NCBI GenBank assembly: GCA_945897915.1
Contig: CAMDGB010000003.1
Location: forward strand, 1 to 64,000
Direction: 5' to 3'
From: Chryseobacterium gleum
Lineage (GTDB): Bacteria > Bacteroidota > Bacteroidia > Flavobacteriales > Flavobacteriaceae
Length of the DNA: 64,000 bases
Within the stretch, counting starts at the first letter, position 1. Each line of letters opens with the position of its first letter. Of the stretch, positions 24,938 through 33,664 are shown piece after piece. Made by a program: the position numbers and the translations under genes. The notes beneath the pieces are model-generated. The model saw nothing but the letters and a program-made list of their open reading frames with translations, ran no database searches and was not told where the DNA came from.

Positions 24938-26446
24938 TTACATCCCTTTTAACGCTTCTAAAAATTTTCTTTCATTTGAAAGTCGGGGTACTTTGTGTTG
25001 TCCGCCCAGTTTGTCTTGTTGTTTTAGCCAATCGTAAAATAAGTTTGTTCTTGCTACGTTAACTACAAGTGGGTTTAACGTCATATTATTAAATCGTTTG
25101 GCTTCGTAGTCGGAATTTAAGTGTTGTATATTTTTATCTAAAAGTGCTGAAAAATTCGCCATATTATCTGGATGTTTTTTAAATTCAATCATCCATTCGT
25201 GGGCACCTTTTTCTTTTCCATTCATAAAAATCGGTGCAACGGTATAATCTACCACTTCGCAATGTAAGGTTTCGCAAGTTTTTGCTAAAGCAACATCCGT
25301 GTTCTCAACCATTAGTTCTTCTCCAAACACGTTAATATGGTGTTTGGTTCTGCCGGTAACTTTAATACGAAACGGTTGTAAGGAAGTAAATCGAATGGTA
25401 TCGCCAATTAAATATCGCCATAAACCCGAATTAGTAGTAATGACTAAAGCATAATTTTTATGAAGTTCCACTTCGCTTAGCGGAATCACTTTTTGGTTTT
25501 CTTTTCCAAAGGTATCCATCGGAATAAATTCGTAAAAAATACCGTAATCTAACATTAGTAATAGTTCGCTAACATTATTTTGATCTTGTAAGGCAAAAAA
25601 TCCTTCCGAGGCATTGTAAATTTCGTAATATTTAAAATCGTCTTTCGGAAATAAATTTTTGTATTGTTCTTTATACGGTTCAAAACTTACGCCTCCGTGA
25701 AAATACACTTCCACATTAGGCCAAATTTCTAAAATATTTGTTTTTTTGTTTTCCTCAAGTGTTTTGTTTAATAACACCATCATCCAACTCGGAACGCCGG
25801 CTAAACTGGTCACGTTTTCTAAACTACTTTCTTTTATTATGGCGGGTAATTTGGTTTCCCAGTTGCTCATTAACGAAGTTTTATTGCTGGGCGTGGAGCT
25901 AAATTCTGCCCACATTGGCATATTGTCAATTAATATGGCAGATAAATCGCCAAAAAAAGTATTGTTGTTTTCGTACAATTCTTTACTGCCACCTAAGCGT
26001 AAACTTTTTCCGGTAAATAGTTGCGAGTTTTCGTTATTATTTAAGTACATACACAGCAAATCTTTACTGGCTTTGTAATGATTGTTTTCTAAAGCTTCTG
26101 AACTTACAGGAATAAATTTACTCTTTGCATTAGTAGTGCCACTAGATTTTGCAAAATATTTAATTGTAGAATTCCAAAAGATATTTTGTGCCCCTTGGCG
26201 GGTTTGTTCAATATAAGGTTCTAATTCTTCGTAAGTAGAAACGGGAATTCTTTCATTAAAAGTTTGGTAATTTTTGATGCTCTGATAATCGTATTTTTTT
26301 CCAAGAACGGTATTTTCTGACGATTTTAATAAACCAAACAACAATTCTTCTTGCACTTCCATAGGATATTTAATAAACAACTCAATTTGATGAATACGTT
26401 GTTTTAAAATCCAAGAGGCAATAGAATTTATTATAGGTAATGGCAT
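24938..26446 (-). CDS. GH3-family acyl-adenylating protein
   Basis: A 502-residue member of the GH3 auxin-responsive-promoter family (ANL superfamily). Visible motifs are YFAKSSGTTNAKSKFIPVS (the ATP-binding loop), YNASEGFFALQD and LWRYLIGDTIRFTS, and INVFGEELMVENTD. Plant homologues conjugate amino acids to acyl acids through an acyl-adenylate; the role in Bacteroidota is unknown. It stands alone after the accessory island and is conserved in Flavobacteriaceae. Convergent with the WYL gene (8 bp between their ends). Confidence 0.9.
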   Translation of the reverse strand: MPLPIINSIASWILKQRIHQIELFIKYPMEVQEELLFGLLKSSENTVLGKKYDYQSIKNYQTFNERIPVSTYEELEPYIEQTRQGAQNIFWNSTIKYFAKSSGTTNAKSKFIPVSSEALENNHYKASKDLLCMYLNNNENSQLFTGKSLRLGGSKELYENNNTFFGDLSAILIDNMPMWAEFSSTPSNKTSLMSNWETKLPAIIKESSLENVTSLAGVPSWMMVLLNKTLEENKKTNILEIWPNVEVYFHGGVSFEPYKEQYKNLFPKDDFKYYEIYNASEGFFALQDQNNVSELLLMLDYGIFYEFIPMDTFGKENQKVIPLSEVELHKNYALVITTNSGLWRYLIGDTIRFTSLQPFRIKVTGRTKHHINVFGEELMVENTDVALAKTCETLHCEVVDYTVAPIFMNGKEKGAHEWMIEFKKHPDNMANFSALLDKNIQHLNSDYEAKRFNNMTLNPLVVNVARTNLFYDWLKQQDKLGGQHKVPRLSNERKFLEALKGM

Positions 26447-26474
26447 AAGACTGGGAGTATTTTTATAACTTTAC

Positions 26475-26504
26475 CAAAATTAATAATTTTTATATCAATT
26501 ACAA
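26475..26504 (-). promoter_or_regulatory. Promoter of the GH3-family gene
   Basis: On the minus strand: TTG (26504-26502), a 19-bp spacer, then TAATTTTG (26482-26475). The start codon follows 28 bp later. It overlaps the leader region of the divergent DUF2797 gene. Confidence 0.6.
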
Positions 26505-26509
26505 TTTTT

Positions 26510-27304
26510 ATGTCAACATTTGAAGGAACATTAACAAAGATGGAAACCGAAATAGGTGCACCAATTCAGTATTATTTGATTTTTGATTCCAATTTCATCA
26601 ATGTCAATCAGTTAATTAATAAAGATATAGAGATTACGCACAAAGGTTATCAATGTTTAAATTGCAAGAAAGCTAAAAAAATATGGCGTCAAGGATTTTG
26701 TTATGATTGTTTTTCAACCATTCCCGCTGCAGCAGATTGGATTATGAAACCTGAACTTAGTACCGCGCATTTAGATATTGAAGATAGAGATTTAGTGTAT
26801 GAAAAAAGGGTGCAATTGCAACCTCATATTGTGTATTTAGCACTGTCGAGTGAAGTAAAAGTAGGGGTAACCCGAAACACACAAGTGCCCACTCGTTGGA
26901 TAGATCAAGGCGCAGTTCAGGCGATACCTGTTTTAGAAACGCCTAACAGATACTTAGCAGGAATTGCTGAGGTGGCTTTAAAAAATCATTTTGCAGACAA
27001 AACCAATTGGCAAAAAATGTTGAAAAATGAAGTGCCAATTATTAATTTATTGGAAGAAAAAAGCAAGTTAAAACAATGGTTACCAGAGGAAACCAAACAT
27101 TATTTTATAGAAGAAGACCATTTATATCAAATGGATTTTCCGGTGCAAACGTATCCGTTAAAAGTAAACAGTTTGAATTTGGAAAAAACCCCTAATTTTT
27201 CTGGAAAAGTAGTAGGCATTAAAGGACAATACTTAATTTTTGAAGACGGTACGGTTTTTAATGTACGCACCTACGAAGGATTTGTGGTACAATTAAAATT
27301 TTAA
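26510..27304 (+). CDS. DUF2797 family protein
   Basis: A 264-residue cytoplasmic protein. It contains a CxxC-type zinc-binding cluster (YQCLNCKKAKKIWRQGFC then CYDCF) and the conserved core HIVYLALSSEVKVGVTRNTQVPTRWIDQGA, which looks like a GIY-YIG-type fold (YLA followed by KVGVTR). This matches the DUF2797 family, whose function is not known. It is divergent from the GH3 gene and convergent with the dxs operon, where its stop codon overlaps the remnant at 27301. Confidence 0.87.
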   Translation: MSTFEGTLTKMETEIGAPIQYYLIFDSNFINVNQLINKDIEITHKGYQCLNCKKAKKIWRQGFCYDCFSTIPAAADWIMKPELSTAHLDIEDRDLVYEKRVQLQPHIVYLALSSEVKVGVTRNTQVPTRWIDQGAVQAIPVLETPNRYLAGIAEVALKNHFADKTNWQKMLKNEVPIINLLEEKSKLKQWLPEETKHYFIEEDHLYQMDFPVQTYPLKVNSLNLEKTPNFSGKVVGIKGQYLIFEDGTVFNVRTYEGFVVQLKF

Positions 27305-27429
27305 AAACGATATTCAACACCAACACCAAGAATTTGCTTTAATTGCACTCTAGGTCCTTCTGTAATTTGAACGCCACCGACTTCTCGTTTGTTTTTAATG
27401 TCGTTATCATAAATAAGGTTGCTACTCAT
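27301..27429 (-). pseudogene. Remnant of the 3' end of an outer membrane protein gene (possibly DUF3078) behind dxs
   Basis: A 42-codon frame starts at an ATG overlapping the dxs stop codon and ends GPRVQLKQILGVGVEYRF followed by stop. The C-terminal Phe and alternating hydrophobic pattern are those of the last strands of an outer-membrane beta-barrel. No signal peptide or upstream barrel is left. In related genomes, as I recall, a DUF3078 outer membrane protein gene lies next to dxs, so this is most likely its decayed 3' end. A short real gene is less likely. Confidence 0.55.
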
Positions 27430-29197
27430 GATTAATTTCAATAAATAATTGGGTTAAGCTTAATGTATCTAATTTAGTGATTTCTAGTAACTGTTTTACG
27501 GTGCCATGTTCTATGAAAACATCTGCTACACCGCGATTTATAATTCTATTTTTATAATTATTTTTGATTGCAAAAGTAGTAATACAACTTCCCAAACCGC
27601 CATTAATTACGCCTTCTTCAACAGTAATAATAATTTCATGTTCTTTAAAAATGGCAGTTAATTTTCCTTCATCCAATGGCTTCATCCAACCTACATGATA
27701 ATGCGAAAAGCCTTCAGAATTTTCAATAATTGCTAGTGCTTTAGAAACATTATTTCCAATGGTTCCTGTAGACAAAACAGCAATTTTAGTTCCTTTTTTT
27801 AAAGTTTCAATTTTTCCTATTTCAATTTTAGAAAAGGGTTGTTGCCAAGCTACAATTTCGCCTTTTCCTCTTGGATATCTAATCGCAATCGGATGGTTTA
27901 ATCCTAACGAAGCAGTATATAAAATATTGCGTAAGTCAATTTCATTCAACGGTCCGTAAATCATCATATTCGGAATGCAATTTAGATAGGCCAAATCAAA
28001 TAATCCGTGATGTGTGGCACCGTCTTCACCTACAAATCCGGCTCTATCTAAGCAAAAAATCACGGGTAAATTTTGTATCGCTACATCATGAATCACCTGG
28101 TCATAAGCCCGTTGTAAAAAAGTTGAATAAATATTGCAAAATACCGTTAAGCCTTGAGTTGCCATTCCTGCAGATAAGGTTACGGCGTGTTGTTCGGCAA
28201 TTCCTACATCAAAAGCACGTTCTGGGAATGCATCCATCATATATTTTAAGGAACTTCCAGAAGGCATGGCAGGCGTAATTCCTACAATTTTTTTATTTTC
28301 AGTAGCCAATTCCACTAAAGTGTGCCCAAAAACGTCCTGAAATTTTGGTGCTAAATTTTCATTTTCAGATTTTATGATTTTACCAGTAAGTTTATCAAAT
28401 TTTCCAGGCGCGTGGAACTGCAATTGATTTTCTTCAGCATAAGATAAGCCTTTTCCTTTGGTGGTAATAATATGTAAAAATTTTGGCCCTTTAACTTTTT
28501 GTAATCGTTTTAATTCTGACAGTAATTTTGGTAAATCATGCCCATCAATTGGCCCTGAATAATCAAAATTTAACGATTTTATAATGTTGTTATCTTTTGG
28601 GTTTTTGCCCTCTTTTACAGCGGTTAAGTAGTCTTTTAATGCGCCAACACTTGGGTCAATTCCCATCGCATTGTCGTTTAAAATAACTAATAAATTGGCA
28701 TCGGTTACGCCTGCATGATTTAATCCTTCAAAAGCCATTCCGCTTGCAATAGAAGCATCACCAATAACCGCAATATGTTGTTTTTCTGTATTGCCATTAA
28801 TTTTAGAAGCAATTGCCATTCCTAAAGCTGCTGAAATAGAAGTAGAAGAGTGTCCAACTCCAAACGCATCATAAATACTTTCACTTCGTTTTGGAAAACC
28901 TGAAATACCATCAATTTCTCTATATTTATGAAAAATTTCTCGTCTTTCGGTTAAAATTTTATGACCGTACGCTTGATGTCCTACATCCCAAACTAATAAA
29001 TCGTTCGGTGTGTCAAACACATAATGCAAGGCAACAGTTAATTCAATCACTCCTAAACTGGCGCCCAAATGCCCTTCTTTTTGAGAAACTATATCAATAA
29101 TAAATTCTCTAAGTTCATTGGCTACTTGCGGTAACTGACTTTCAGAAAGTCGTCGCAAATCGATTGGTGTCGTTATATGTGAAAGTAAATTTTCCAT
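27422..29197 (-). CDS. dxs: 1-deoxy-D-xylulose-5-phosphate synthase
   Basis: Thiamine-diphosphate enzyme that condenses pyruvate and glyceraldehyde 3-phosphate for isoprenoid, B6 and thiamine synthesis. 591 residues, slightly shorter than the usual approximately 620 of other phyla but normal here. Visible: HLGASLGVIELTVALHYVF, GDASIASGMAFEGLNHAG and NDNAMGID (ThDP and metal binding), and the transketolase pyrimidine domain with FDVGIAEQHAVTLSAGMA and RAGFVGEDGATHHG. It supplies DXP to PdxJ and, by way of the MEP pathway, prenyl diphosphate to UppS, both also encoded in this window. Confidence 0.96.
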   Translation of the reverse strand: MENLLSHITTPIDLRRLSESQLPQVANELREFIIDIVSQKEGHLGASLGVIELTVALHYVFDTPNDLLVWDVGHQAYGHKILTERREIFHKYREIDGISGFPKRSESIYDAFGVGHSSTSISAALGMAIASKINGNTEKQHIAVIGDASIASGMAFEGLNHAGVTDANLLVILNDNAMGIDPSVGALKDYLTAVKEGKNPKDNNIIKSLNFDYSGPIDGHDLPKLLSELKRLQKVKGPKFLHIITTKGKGLSYAEENQLQFHAPGKFDKLTGKIIKSENENLAPKFQDVFGHTLVELATENKKIVGITPAMPSGSSLKYMMDAFPERAFDVGIAEQHAVTLSAGMATQGLTVFCNIYSTFLQRAYDQVIHDVAIQNLPVIFCLDRAGFVGEDGATHHGLFDLAYLNCIPNMMIYGPLNEIDLRNILYTASLGLNHPIAIRYPRGKGEIVAWQQPFSKIEIGKIETLKKGTKIAVLSTGTIGNNVSKALAIIENSEGFSHYHVGWMKPLDEGKLTAIFKEHEIIITVEEGVINGGLGSCITTFAIKNNYKNRIINRGVADVFIEHGTVKQLLEITKLDTLSLTQLFIEINHE

Positions 29198-29256
29198 TTG
29201 TACTGCAAAAATACAATAATGTTTGTAAATTTGATTAATATATAATTGTAAGAAAC

Positions 29257-29697
29257 TTGGAAACTATTTTTACCGACGAATATTTTATGAAAAAAGCGCT
29301 TCAGGAAGCTGAAATTGCTTTTGAGAAAGACGAAATTCCCGTGGGCGCTGTTATTGTAGTAAACAATACAATAATTGCCAGAACACATAATTTAACCGAG
29401 CTTTTGCATGATGTAACTGCTCATGCTGAAATGCAAGCCATTACGAGTGCGGCCAATTTTTTAGGCGGAAAATATTTAAAAGGCTGCACGCTTTATGTTA
29501 CTTTAGAACCTTGCCAGATGTGTGCGGGAGCTTTGTATTGGAGTCAAATTTCTAAAATTGTATTTGGCGCAACTGATGAAAAACGCGGGTATATTACTAT
29601 GAAAACTCAGATTCACCCAAAAACAGAAGTGGTTTCTGGAATTTTAGAAAGGGAATGTGCTGAATTGATGACTAGTTTTTTCCAAAAAAAGCGATAA
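29257..29697 (+). CDS. Nucleoside/tRNA deaminase (TadA-like)
   Basis: A 146-residue zinc-dependent deaminase. The start is most likely the TTG at 29257 (reading METIFTDEYFMKKALQ), because homologues have about ten residues before MKKAL; an ATG at 29287 is the alternative. The zinc and proton-shuttle motif HAEMQA and the PCQMCAG motif are present. Probably the tRNA(Arg) wobble adenosine-to-inosine deaminase, although guanine deaminase-like paralogues share these motifs. Divergent from dxs. Confidence 0.88.
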   Translation: METIFTDEYFMKKALQEAEIAFEKDEIPVGAVIVVNNTIIARTHNLTELLHDVTAHAEMQAITSAANFLGGKYLKGCTLYVTLEPCQMCAGALYWSQISKIVFGATDEKRGYITMKTQIHPKTEVVSGILERECAELMTSFFQKKR

Positions 29698-29702
29698 TTT
29701 TA

Positions 29703-29735
29703 TAACGCAGAGATTCGCAAAGTTATCACTAAGCT
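29703..29735 (+). repeat. CACAGAGATTCGCAAAG-like intergenic fragment
   Basis: The sequence ACGCAGAGATTCGCAAAG followed by TTATCACTAAG resembles a repeated intergenic phrase of Bacteroidota and is related to the minus-strand text of 39540-39612. Recognition is by memory and similarity to that second site only. Confidence 0.35.
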
Positions 29736-29772
29736 TCATAAAATATTAAGTCGATAATTTTTTATAAATAAA

Positions 29773-29807
29773 AAAACCGCTATTCTTTTGAGTAGCGGTT
29801 TTGGTTT
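29773..29807. terminator. Bidirectional terminator between tadA-like gene and rng
   Basis: The arms AAAACCGCTA (29773-29782) and TAGCGGTTTT (29793-29802) with a 10-base loop, A-rich on the left and T-rich on the right, serving both convergent genes. Confidence 0.8.
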
Positions 29808-31355
29808 TTATAAAATTTCTTTTCCTTGATTATCAAAGAAATGATATTCTAAGTACGTGTAAGCGTCACGAGGTATAATTTTCACCCATTTCTTATGTTC
29901 AAAATACCATTTTGAACGTAAGGATGGAAAACCTTTTGTTAGGTATGCGGCCACAAACGGGTGTACATTTAGTACTACCTTTTTATGGTCTTTAATAATG
30001 CTTTCAAGGTTAGCTTTTATTTTGTCAATAATTAAAATGGCTGCTTCAACCTGTCCGTTTTCGTTCGGGTTTTCTTCATTTGTTTCAATATTAACTTCTG
30101 GTCTAACTCTTTGTCTAGTAATTTGAACCAGTCCAAATTTGCTAGGAGGCAAGATTTTATGCTTCGCCTTATCGTCACTCATTTCTTCTCGTAAGAAATC
30201 AAATAATACTTTTCTATTATCTGGATTTTGTAGATCTATAAAATCGACAACAATAATTCCTCCCATATCTCTTAGTCGTAATTGACGTGCAATTTCAGCT
30301 GCAGCAATCATATTTACTTCCATGGCAGTATCTTCTTGGTTAGTGGCTTTATTTGATCTATTGCCAGAATTTACATCAATAACATGTAAAGCTTCTGTGT
30401 GTTCAATAATTAAATAAGCCCCTTTACTCATAGAAACTGATTTTCCAAAAGAGGTTTTTATTTGTCTTTCTATATTATACTTCTCAAATAGAGGTAAATC
30501 TTTCGATTGATAGTGTTTTACGATTGACGCTTTATCCGGAGCTATTTCTTGCAAATATTCCTTCGTTTTCAAATACAAATCTTCATCATCTACTTGAATA
30601 CTCGTAAAAGTATCGTTAAAAATATCCCTAAGCATAGAAGAAGATTTTGTTAATTCTCCTAATACTTTTGAGGGATGATGTGCGGTTTGTAGTTTTTTAC
30701 ACATGGTAGTCCAACGGTCTAACAGTGTTTCTACATCTTTTTCAATCTCAGTTGTTTTTCTGCCTTCGGCTACTGTTCTTACAATAACACCAAATCCCTT
30801 TGGTTTTATAGATTGTAGTAATTTTTTTAGACGGTCTTTTTCTGCTCGGTCTCCAATTTTTTGCGAAATTGATACACGATCTGAAAAAGGTACTAAAACT
30901 ACATATCTTCCAGCTAAAGAAATCTCAGAACTAATTCTTGGTCCTTTTGTTGAGATAGGTTCTTTAACTACTTGAACTAAAATCGACTGATTGGCGCTTA
31001 ATGTGTCCATTATAGTGCCATCTTTGCTGATTTCTGGTTCAAAAGGGAAATTTTTGAGTGAATAATCTTTTATTTTACCTGCGCTTACAAGTTTAATAAA
31101 TTTCATCAAAGATCCTAAGTTTGGCCCTAAATCATGATAATGCAAAAACGCATCTTTTTCATGACCTAAATGCACAAATGCGGCGTTCAATCCGGCAACG
31201 GGTTTTCTTATTTTTGCTATAAAAATATCTCCAACCTGAAACTGAATGCTGTCGCCAGCCTCTTTTTCTTTGTGTAATTCAATTAGTTTTCCATCTTTTA
31301 ATAAGGCAAAATCTACTGCGTCTGAACTAGATCTAATGATTAATTCTTTGTTCAT
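29808..31355 (-). CDS. rng: Ribonuclease E/G family protein (RNase G)
   Basis: A 515-residue endoribonuclease for rRNA and mRNA processing. An N-terminal S1 domain (GDIFIAKIRKPVAGLNAAFV) is followed by the RNase E/G catalytic core with HVIDVNSGNRS and GGIIVVDFIDL, whose Asp residues bind the metal, and the LVQITRQRVRPE motif. The long degradosome scaffold of RNase E is missing, as in RNase G. Upstream on the same strand lie a small ribosomal protein gene and hup, about 225 bp away with its own promoter between them. Confidence 0.94.
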   Translation of the reverse strand: MNKELIIRSSSDAVDFALLKDGKLIELHKEKEAGDSIQFQVGDIFIAKIRKPVAGLNAAFVHLGHEKDAFLHYHDLGPNLGSLMKFIKLVSAGKIKDYSLKNFPFEPEISKDGTIMDTLSANQSILVQVVKEPISTKGPRISSEISLAGRYVVLVPFSDRVSISQKIGDRAEKDRLKKLLQSIKPKGFGVIVRTVAEGRKTTEIEKDVETLLDRWTTMCKKLQTAHHPSKVLGELTKSSSMLRDIFNDTFTSIQVDDEDLYLKTKEYLQEIAPDKASIVKHYQSKDLPLFEKYNIERQIKTSFGKSVSMSKGAYLIIEHTEALHVIDVNSGNRSNKATNQEDTAMEVNMIAAAEIARQLRLRDMGGIIVVDFIDLQNPDNRKVLFDFLREEMSDDKAKHKILPPSKFGLVQITRQRVRPEVNIETNEENPNENGQVEAAILIIDKIKANLESIIKDHKKVVLNVHPFVAAYLTKGFPSLRSKWYFEHKKWVKIIPRDAYTYLEYHFFDNQGKEIL

Positions 31356-31408
31356 ACTGTATCTTTTTTATCCGAACATTTTGTTGTCGGTTTTTGATTG
31401 TTTGTTAC

Positions 31409-31438
31409 CAAAGGTACAAAACAACTAGCAACTAGCAA
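31409..31438 (-). promoter_or_regulatory. Promoter of rng
   Basis: Minus strand: TTG (31438-31436), a 19-bp spacer, TACCTTTG (31416-31409). The predicted start lies about 45-50 bp before the rng start codon. A short direct repeat, ACTAGCA twice, lies inside the spacer and -33 region. Confidence 0.65.
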
Positions 31439-31579
31439 CTTATTGCTTGGATGGATTAAACAATTTAGGTAAAATACCCAATAAAATTATAATATGAAAT
31501 GAATGAATCAAGTAATAAAATAATTTAAAATTCAAGGAACGTAACTTCTTTTTTTAAACAAAGAAAAGTAGTTATTAGA

Positions 31580-31672
31580 CTACTTTTTCTTTTTGTGACG
31601 GTTAGCTCTCGCTCTTTTCTTACGCTTGTGAGTAGCTACCTTATGTCTTTTTCTTTTTTTACCACTTGGCAT
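31580..31672 (-). CDS. 30-residue highly basic ribosomal protein (bS22 / AURKAIP1-COX24-like)
   Basis: A tiny open frame beginning MPSGKKRKRHKVATHKRKK and ending HKKKK: 30 residues, two thirds Lys, Arg or His. The spacing of basic residues with a central HK(R)KKRxRxNRH is like the AURKAIP1/COX24 family (mitochondrial mS38, actinobacterial bS22), so it is probably a small ribosomal subunit protein. The same small frame is found beside HU in many Bacteroidota, as far as I recall. It lies 32 bp after hup on the same strand. Confidence 0.8.
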   Translation of the reverse strand: MPSGKKRKRHKVATHKRKKRARANRHKKKK

Positions 31673-31704
31673 AATGTGCAGTTTTTTATGATTAATAAAT
31701 AATA

Positions 31705-31998
31705 TTATACAGTTACTTCTGTCTTTTCTTTAACGCTTTCAACAAAAATTTTAGCGGGTTTAAATGCTGGAATGTTGTGAGCTGGTATTTTAATTGTGGT
31801 ATTCTTTGAAATATTTCTTCCCGTTTTTTCAGCTCTTGTTTTAACAATAAAACTACCAAATCCTCTTAAGTAAACATTATCACCAGTTTCTAATGAATTT
31901 TTTACTTCTTCCATGAATGATTCTACAGTAGCCTGAACGTCACCTTTTTCAAGACCTAATTTTTCTGAAATTTTTGCTACGATATCTGCTTTCGTCAT
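31705..31998 (-). CDS. hup: HU-family DNA-binding protein
   Basis: A 97-residue histone-like nucleoid protein. Family features are MTKADIVAKISEKLGLEKGDVQATVESFM, the signature GFGSFIVKTRAEKTGRNISK, and the beta-arm with NTTIKIPAHNIPAFKPAK (the intercalating Pro is in the IPA segment). It has a short extra C-terminal tail. Its promoter lies at 32040-32071. It is followed on the same strand by the small ribosomal protein gene. Confidence 0.95.
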   Translation of the reverse strand: MTKADIVAKISEKLGLEKGDVQATVESFMEEVKNSLETGDNVYLRGFGSFIVKTRAEKTGRNISKNTTIKIPAHNIPAFKPAKIFVESVKEKTEVTV

Positions 31999-32039
31999 TT
32001 TCTTGCGTGTTAAATTTTTGTGTATTTTTTTTGAGTGTG

Positions 32040-32071
32040 CAAATATATGAATTAAAAAAATACAAATTCAA
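32040..32071 (-). promoter_or_regulatory. Promoter of hup
   Basis: Minus strand: TTG (32071-32069), a 21-bp spacer, TATATTTG (32047-32040). The start codon lies 42 bp downstream. Confidence 0.6.
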
Positions 32072-32131
32072 ACATAATGAACTAAAATTTAACCAGATAA
32101 ATGATTTATTTTTACGGCTTTAATTAATCAT

Positions 32132-33160
32132 ATGAATTTTTCAACTAAAATAATTGGTTGGTACCAACAAAATAAAAGAGATTTACCATGGCGTAATACC
32201 AATGATGCATACAAAATATGGCTTTCAGAAATTATTTTGCAACAAACAAGAGTGAGTCAAGGTTTACCATATTATATAAATTTTGTAACTGCTTTTCCAA
32301 CAGTAAAAGATTTGGCAAATGCCGATGAACAAAAAGTTTTGAAGCTTTGGCAGGGTCTTGGATATTATTCTCGTGCCAGAAATTTGCATTTTACTGCCAA
32401 ATTTGCGGTAGAAAACCATCATGGAATTTTTCCAAATACATATATTGAATTACTAAAATTAAAAGGAATTGGAACGTATACTGCAGCCGCAATTGCCTCC
32501 TTTTCTGCAAATGAACCAGTTGCTGTTGTAGATGGAAATGTTTTTAGAGTGTTGTCGCGGGTTTTTAATGTTACTTATGATATTTCTCAAAATTCAACTA
32601 AAAAATATTTTATTGAATTGGCACAAAAATTACTTTCTACAACACAACCTAATCTTCACAATCAAGCCATAATGGAGTTTGGAGCGTTACAATGTGTCCC
32701 AAAAAACCCAGATTGCTCAGATTGTATTTTTAATGACAGTTGTGAAGCGTATAAACTAAAAATTGTCTCGGAATTACCCGTAAAACTTAAAAAAATTAAA
32801 ATTACTAGACGATTTTTGAATTACATTTTAATTCATGATGCTTTTGGAAATTATATAATGAACAAAAGAACTGAAAACGGAATTTGGAAAAATTTATATG
32901 AATTTCCCTGTGTTGAATCAGAAAAAGAACTCGATGAAAATGAAATGTTATTGCAATTAAAGAATTTATATAAAATTAAAAAATTTCAATATTTTGATGC
33001 TTTTGATGTGTTACATAAATTATCGCATCAGCATTTAAATATAAAATTTTATAGAATTGAAACGGAAGAAATATTTAAAAACAGCTATACTTTTTCAGAA
33101 TTAAGACAATTGCCTGTTCCTATTGTGTTGCATAATTTTATAGAAAAAATTGGTATATAA
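32132..33160 (+). CDS. mutY: Adenine DNA glycosylase MutY
   Basis: Removes adenine mispaired with 8-oxoguanine. 342 residues. Visible: RDLPWRNTNDAYKIWLSEIILQQTRV, the HhH-GPD motif LKGIGTYTAAAIASF with VDGNVFRVLSR, and the [4Fe-4S] cluster Cys-X6-Cys-X2-Cys-X5-Cys in CVPKNPDCSDCIFNDSC. The C-terminal NUDIX-like domain (from about residue 215) recognises 8-oxoG. It is upstream of ssb and gldD on the same strand; the ssb promoter lies inside its 3' end. Confidence 0.96.
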   Translation: MNFSTKIIGWYQQNKRDLPWRNTNDAYKIWLSEIILQQTRVSQGLPYYINFVTAFPTVKDLANADEQKVLKLWQGLGYYSRARNLHFTAKFAVENHHGIFPNTYIELLKLKGIGTYTAAAIASFSANEPVAVVDGNVFRVLSRVFNVTYDISQNSTKKYFIELAQKLLSTTQPNLHNQAIMEFGALQCVPKNPDCSDCIFNDSCEAYKLKIVSELPVKLKKIKITRRFLNYILIHDAFGNYIMNKRTENGIWKNLYEFPCVESEKELDENEMLLQLKNLYKIKKFQYFDAFDVLHKLSHQHLNIKFYRIETEEIFKNSYTFSELRQLPVPIVLHNFIEKIGI

Positions 33161-33179
33161 ATAATATTTAGTATTTTTG
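33150..33179 (+). promoter_or_regulatory. Promoter of ssb-gldD
   Basis: TTG (33150-33152), a 19-bp spacer, TATTTTTG (33172-33179). It overlaps the last codons of mutY; the ssb start is 18 bp downstream. Confidence 0.65.
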
Positions 33180-33196
33180 ATAAAAACATATAAGCC

Positions 33197-33610
33197 ATGA
33201 ACGGTACTTTAAACAAGGTTATTCTAATCGGTCACTTAGGAGACGAGGTAAAAATGCATTATTTTGATGCGCAAAGTTGTATTGGAAGATTTCCTTTAGC
33301 AACAAATGAAGTGTACATCAATAAATCTACCGGTGAAAAAATCACTTCTACAGAATGGCACAATATTGTAGTAAGAAATAAGGCTGCTGAATTATGTGAA
33401 AAATACCTTTCAAAAGGAGATAAAATATACATAGAAGGTAGAATAAAATCTCGTCAATGGACTGCAGAAGATGGCACTACAAAATATACCACTGAAATTC
33501 AAGTTACAGAATTTACGTTCTTAAACACTAAAAAAGATTCAGATTTATCTAAAGCGCCTACTACAAATCCTCCAAGTTCAAAAGATGTCGATTTTGATTC
33601 CTTAGTTTAA
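33197..33610 (+). CDS. ssb: Single-stranded DNA-binding protein
   Basis: A 137-residue OB-fold protein: MNGTLNKVILIGHLGDEVKMHYF, TEWHNIVVRNKAAELCEKYL, GDKIYIEGRIKSRQW and TEIQVTEFTFL are the SSB core. The tail is short (about 25 residues) and ends DVDFDSLV rather than the classical acidic tip DDDIPF that recruits partner proteins. It is cotranscribed with gldD, 54 bp downstream. SSB identity is secure; whether the atypical tip still recruits partners is open. Confidence 0.93.
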   Translation: MNGTLNKVILIGHLGDEVKMHYFDAQSCIGRFPLATNEVYINKSTGEKITSTEWHNIVVRNKAAELCEKYLSKGDKIYIEGRIKSRQWTAEDGTTKYTTEIQVTEFTFLNTKKDSDLSKAPTTNPPSSKDVDFDSLV

Positions 33611-33664
33611 TTCTGAATATAGAGAATAGAATATATATAGTTCTTTATAATTAAATAGACACAA

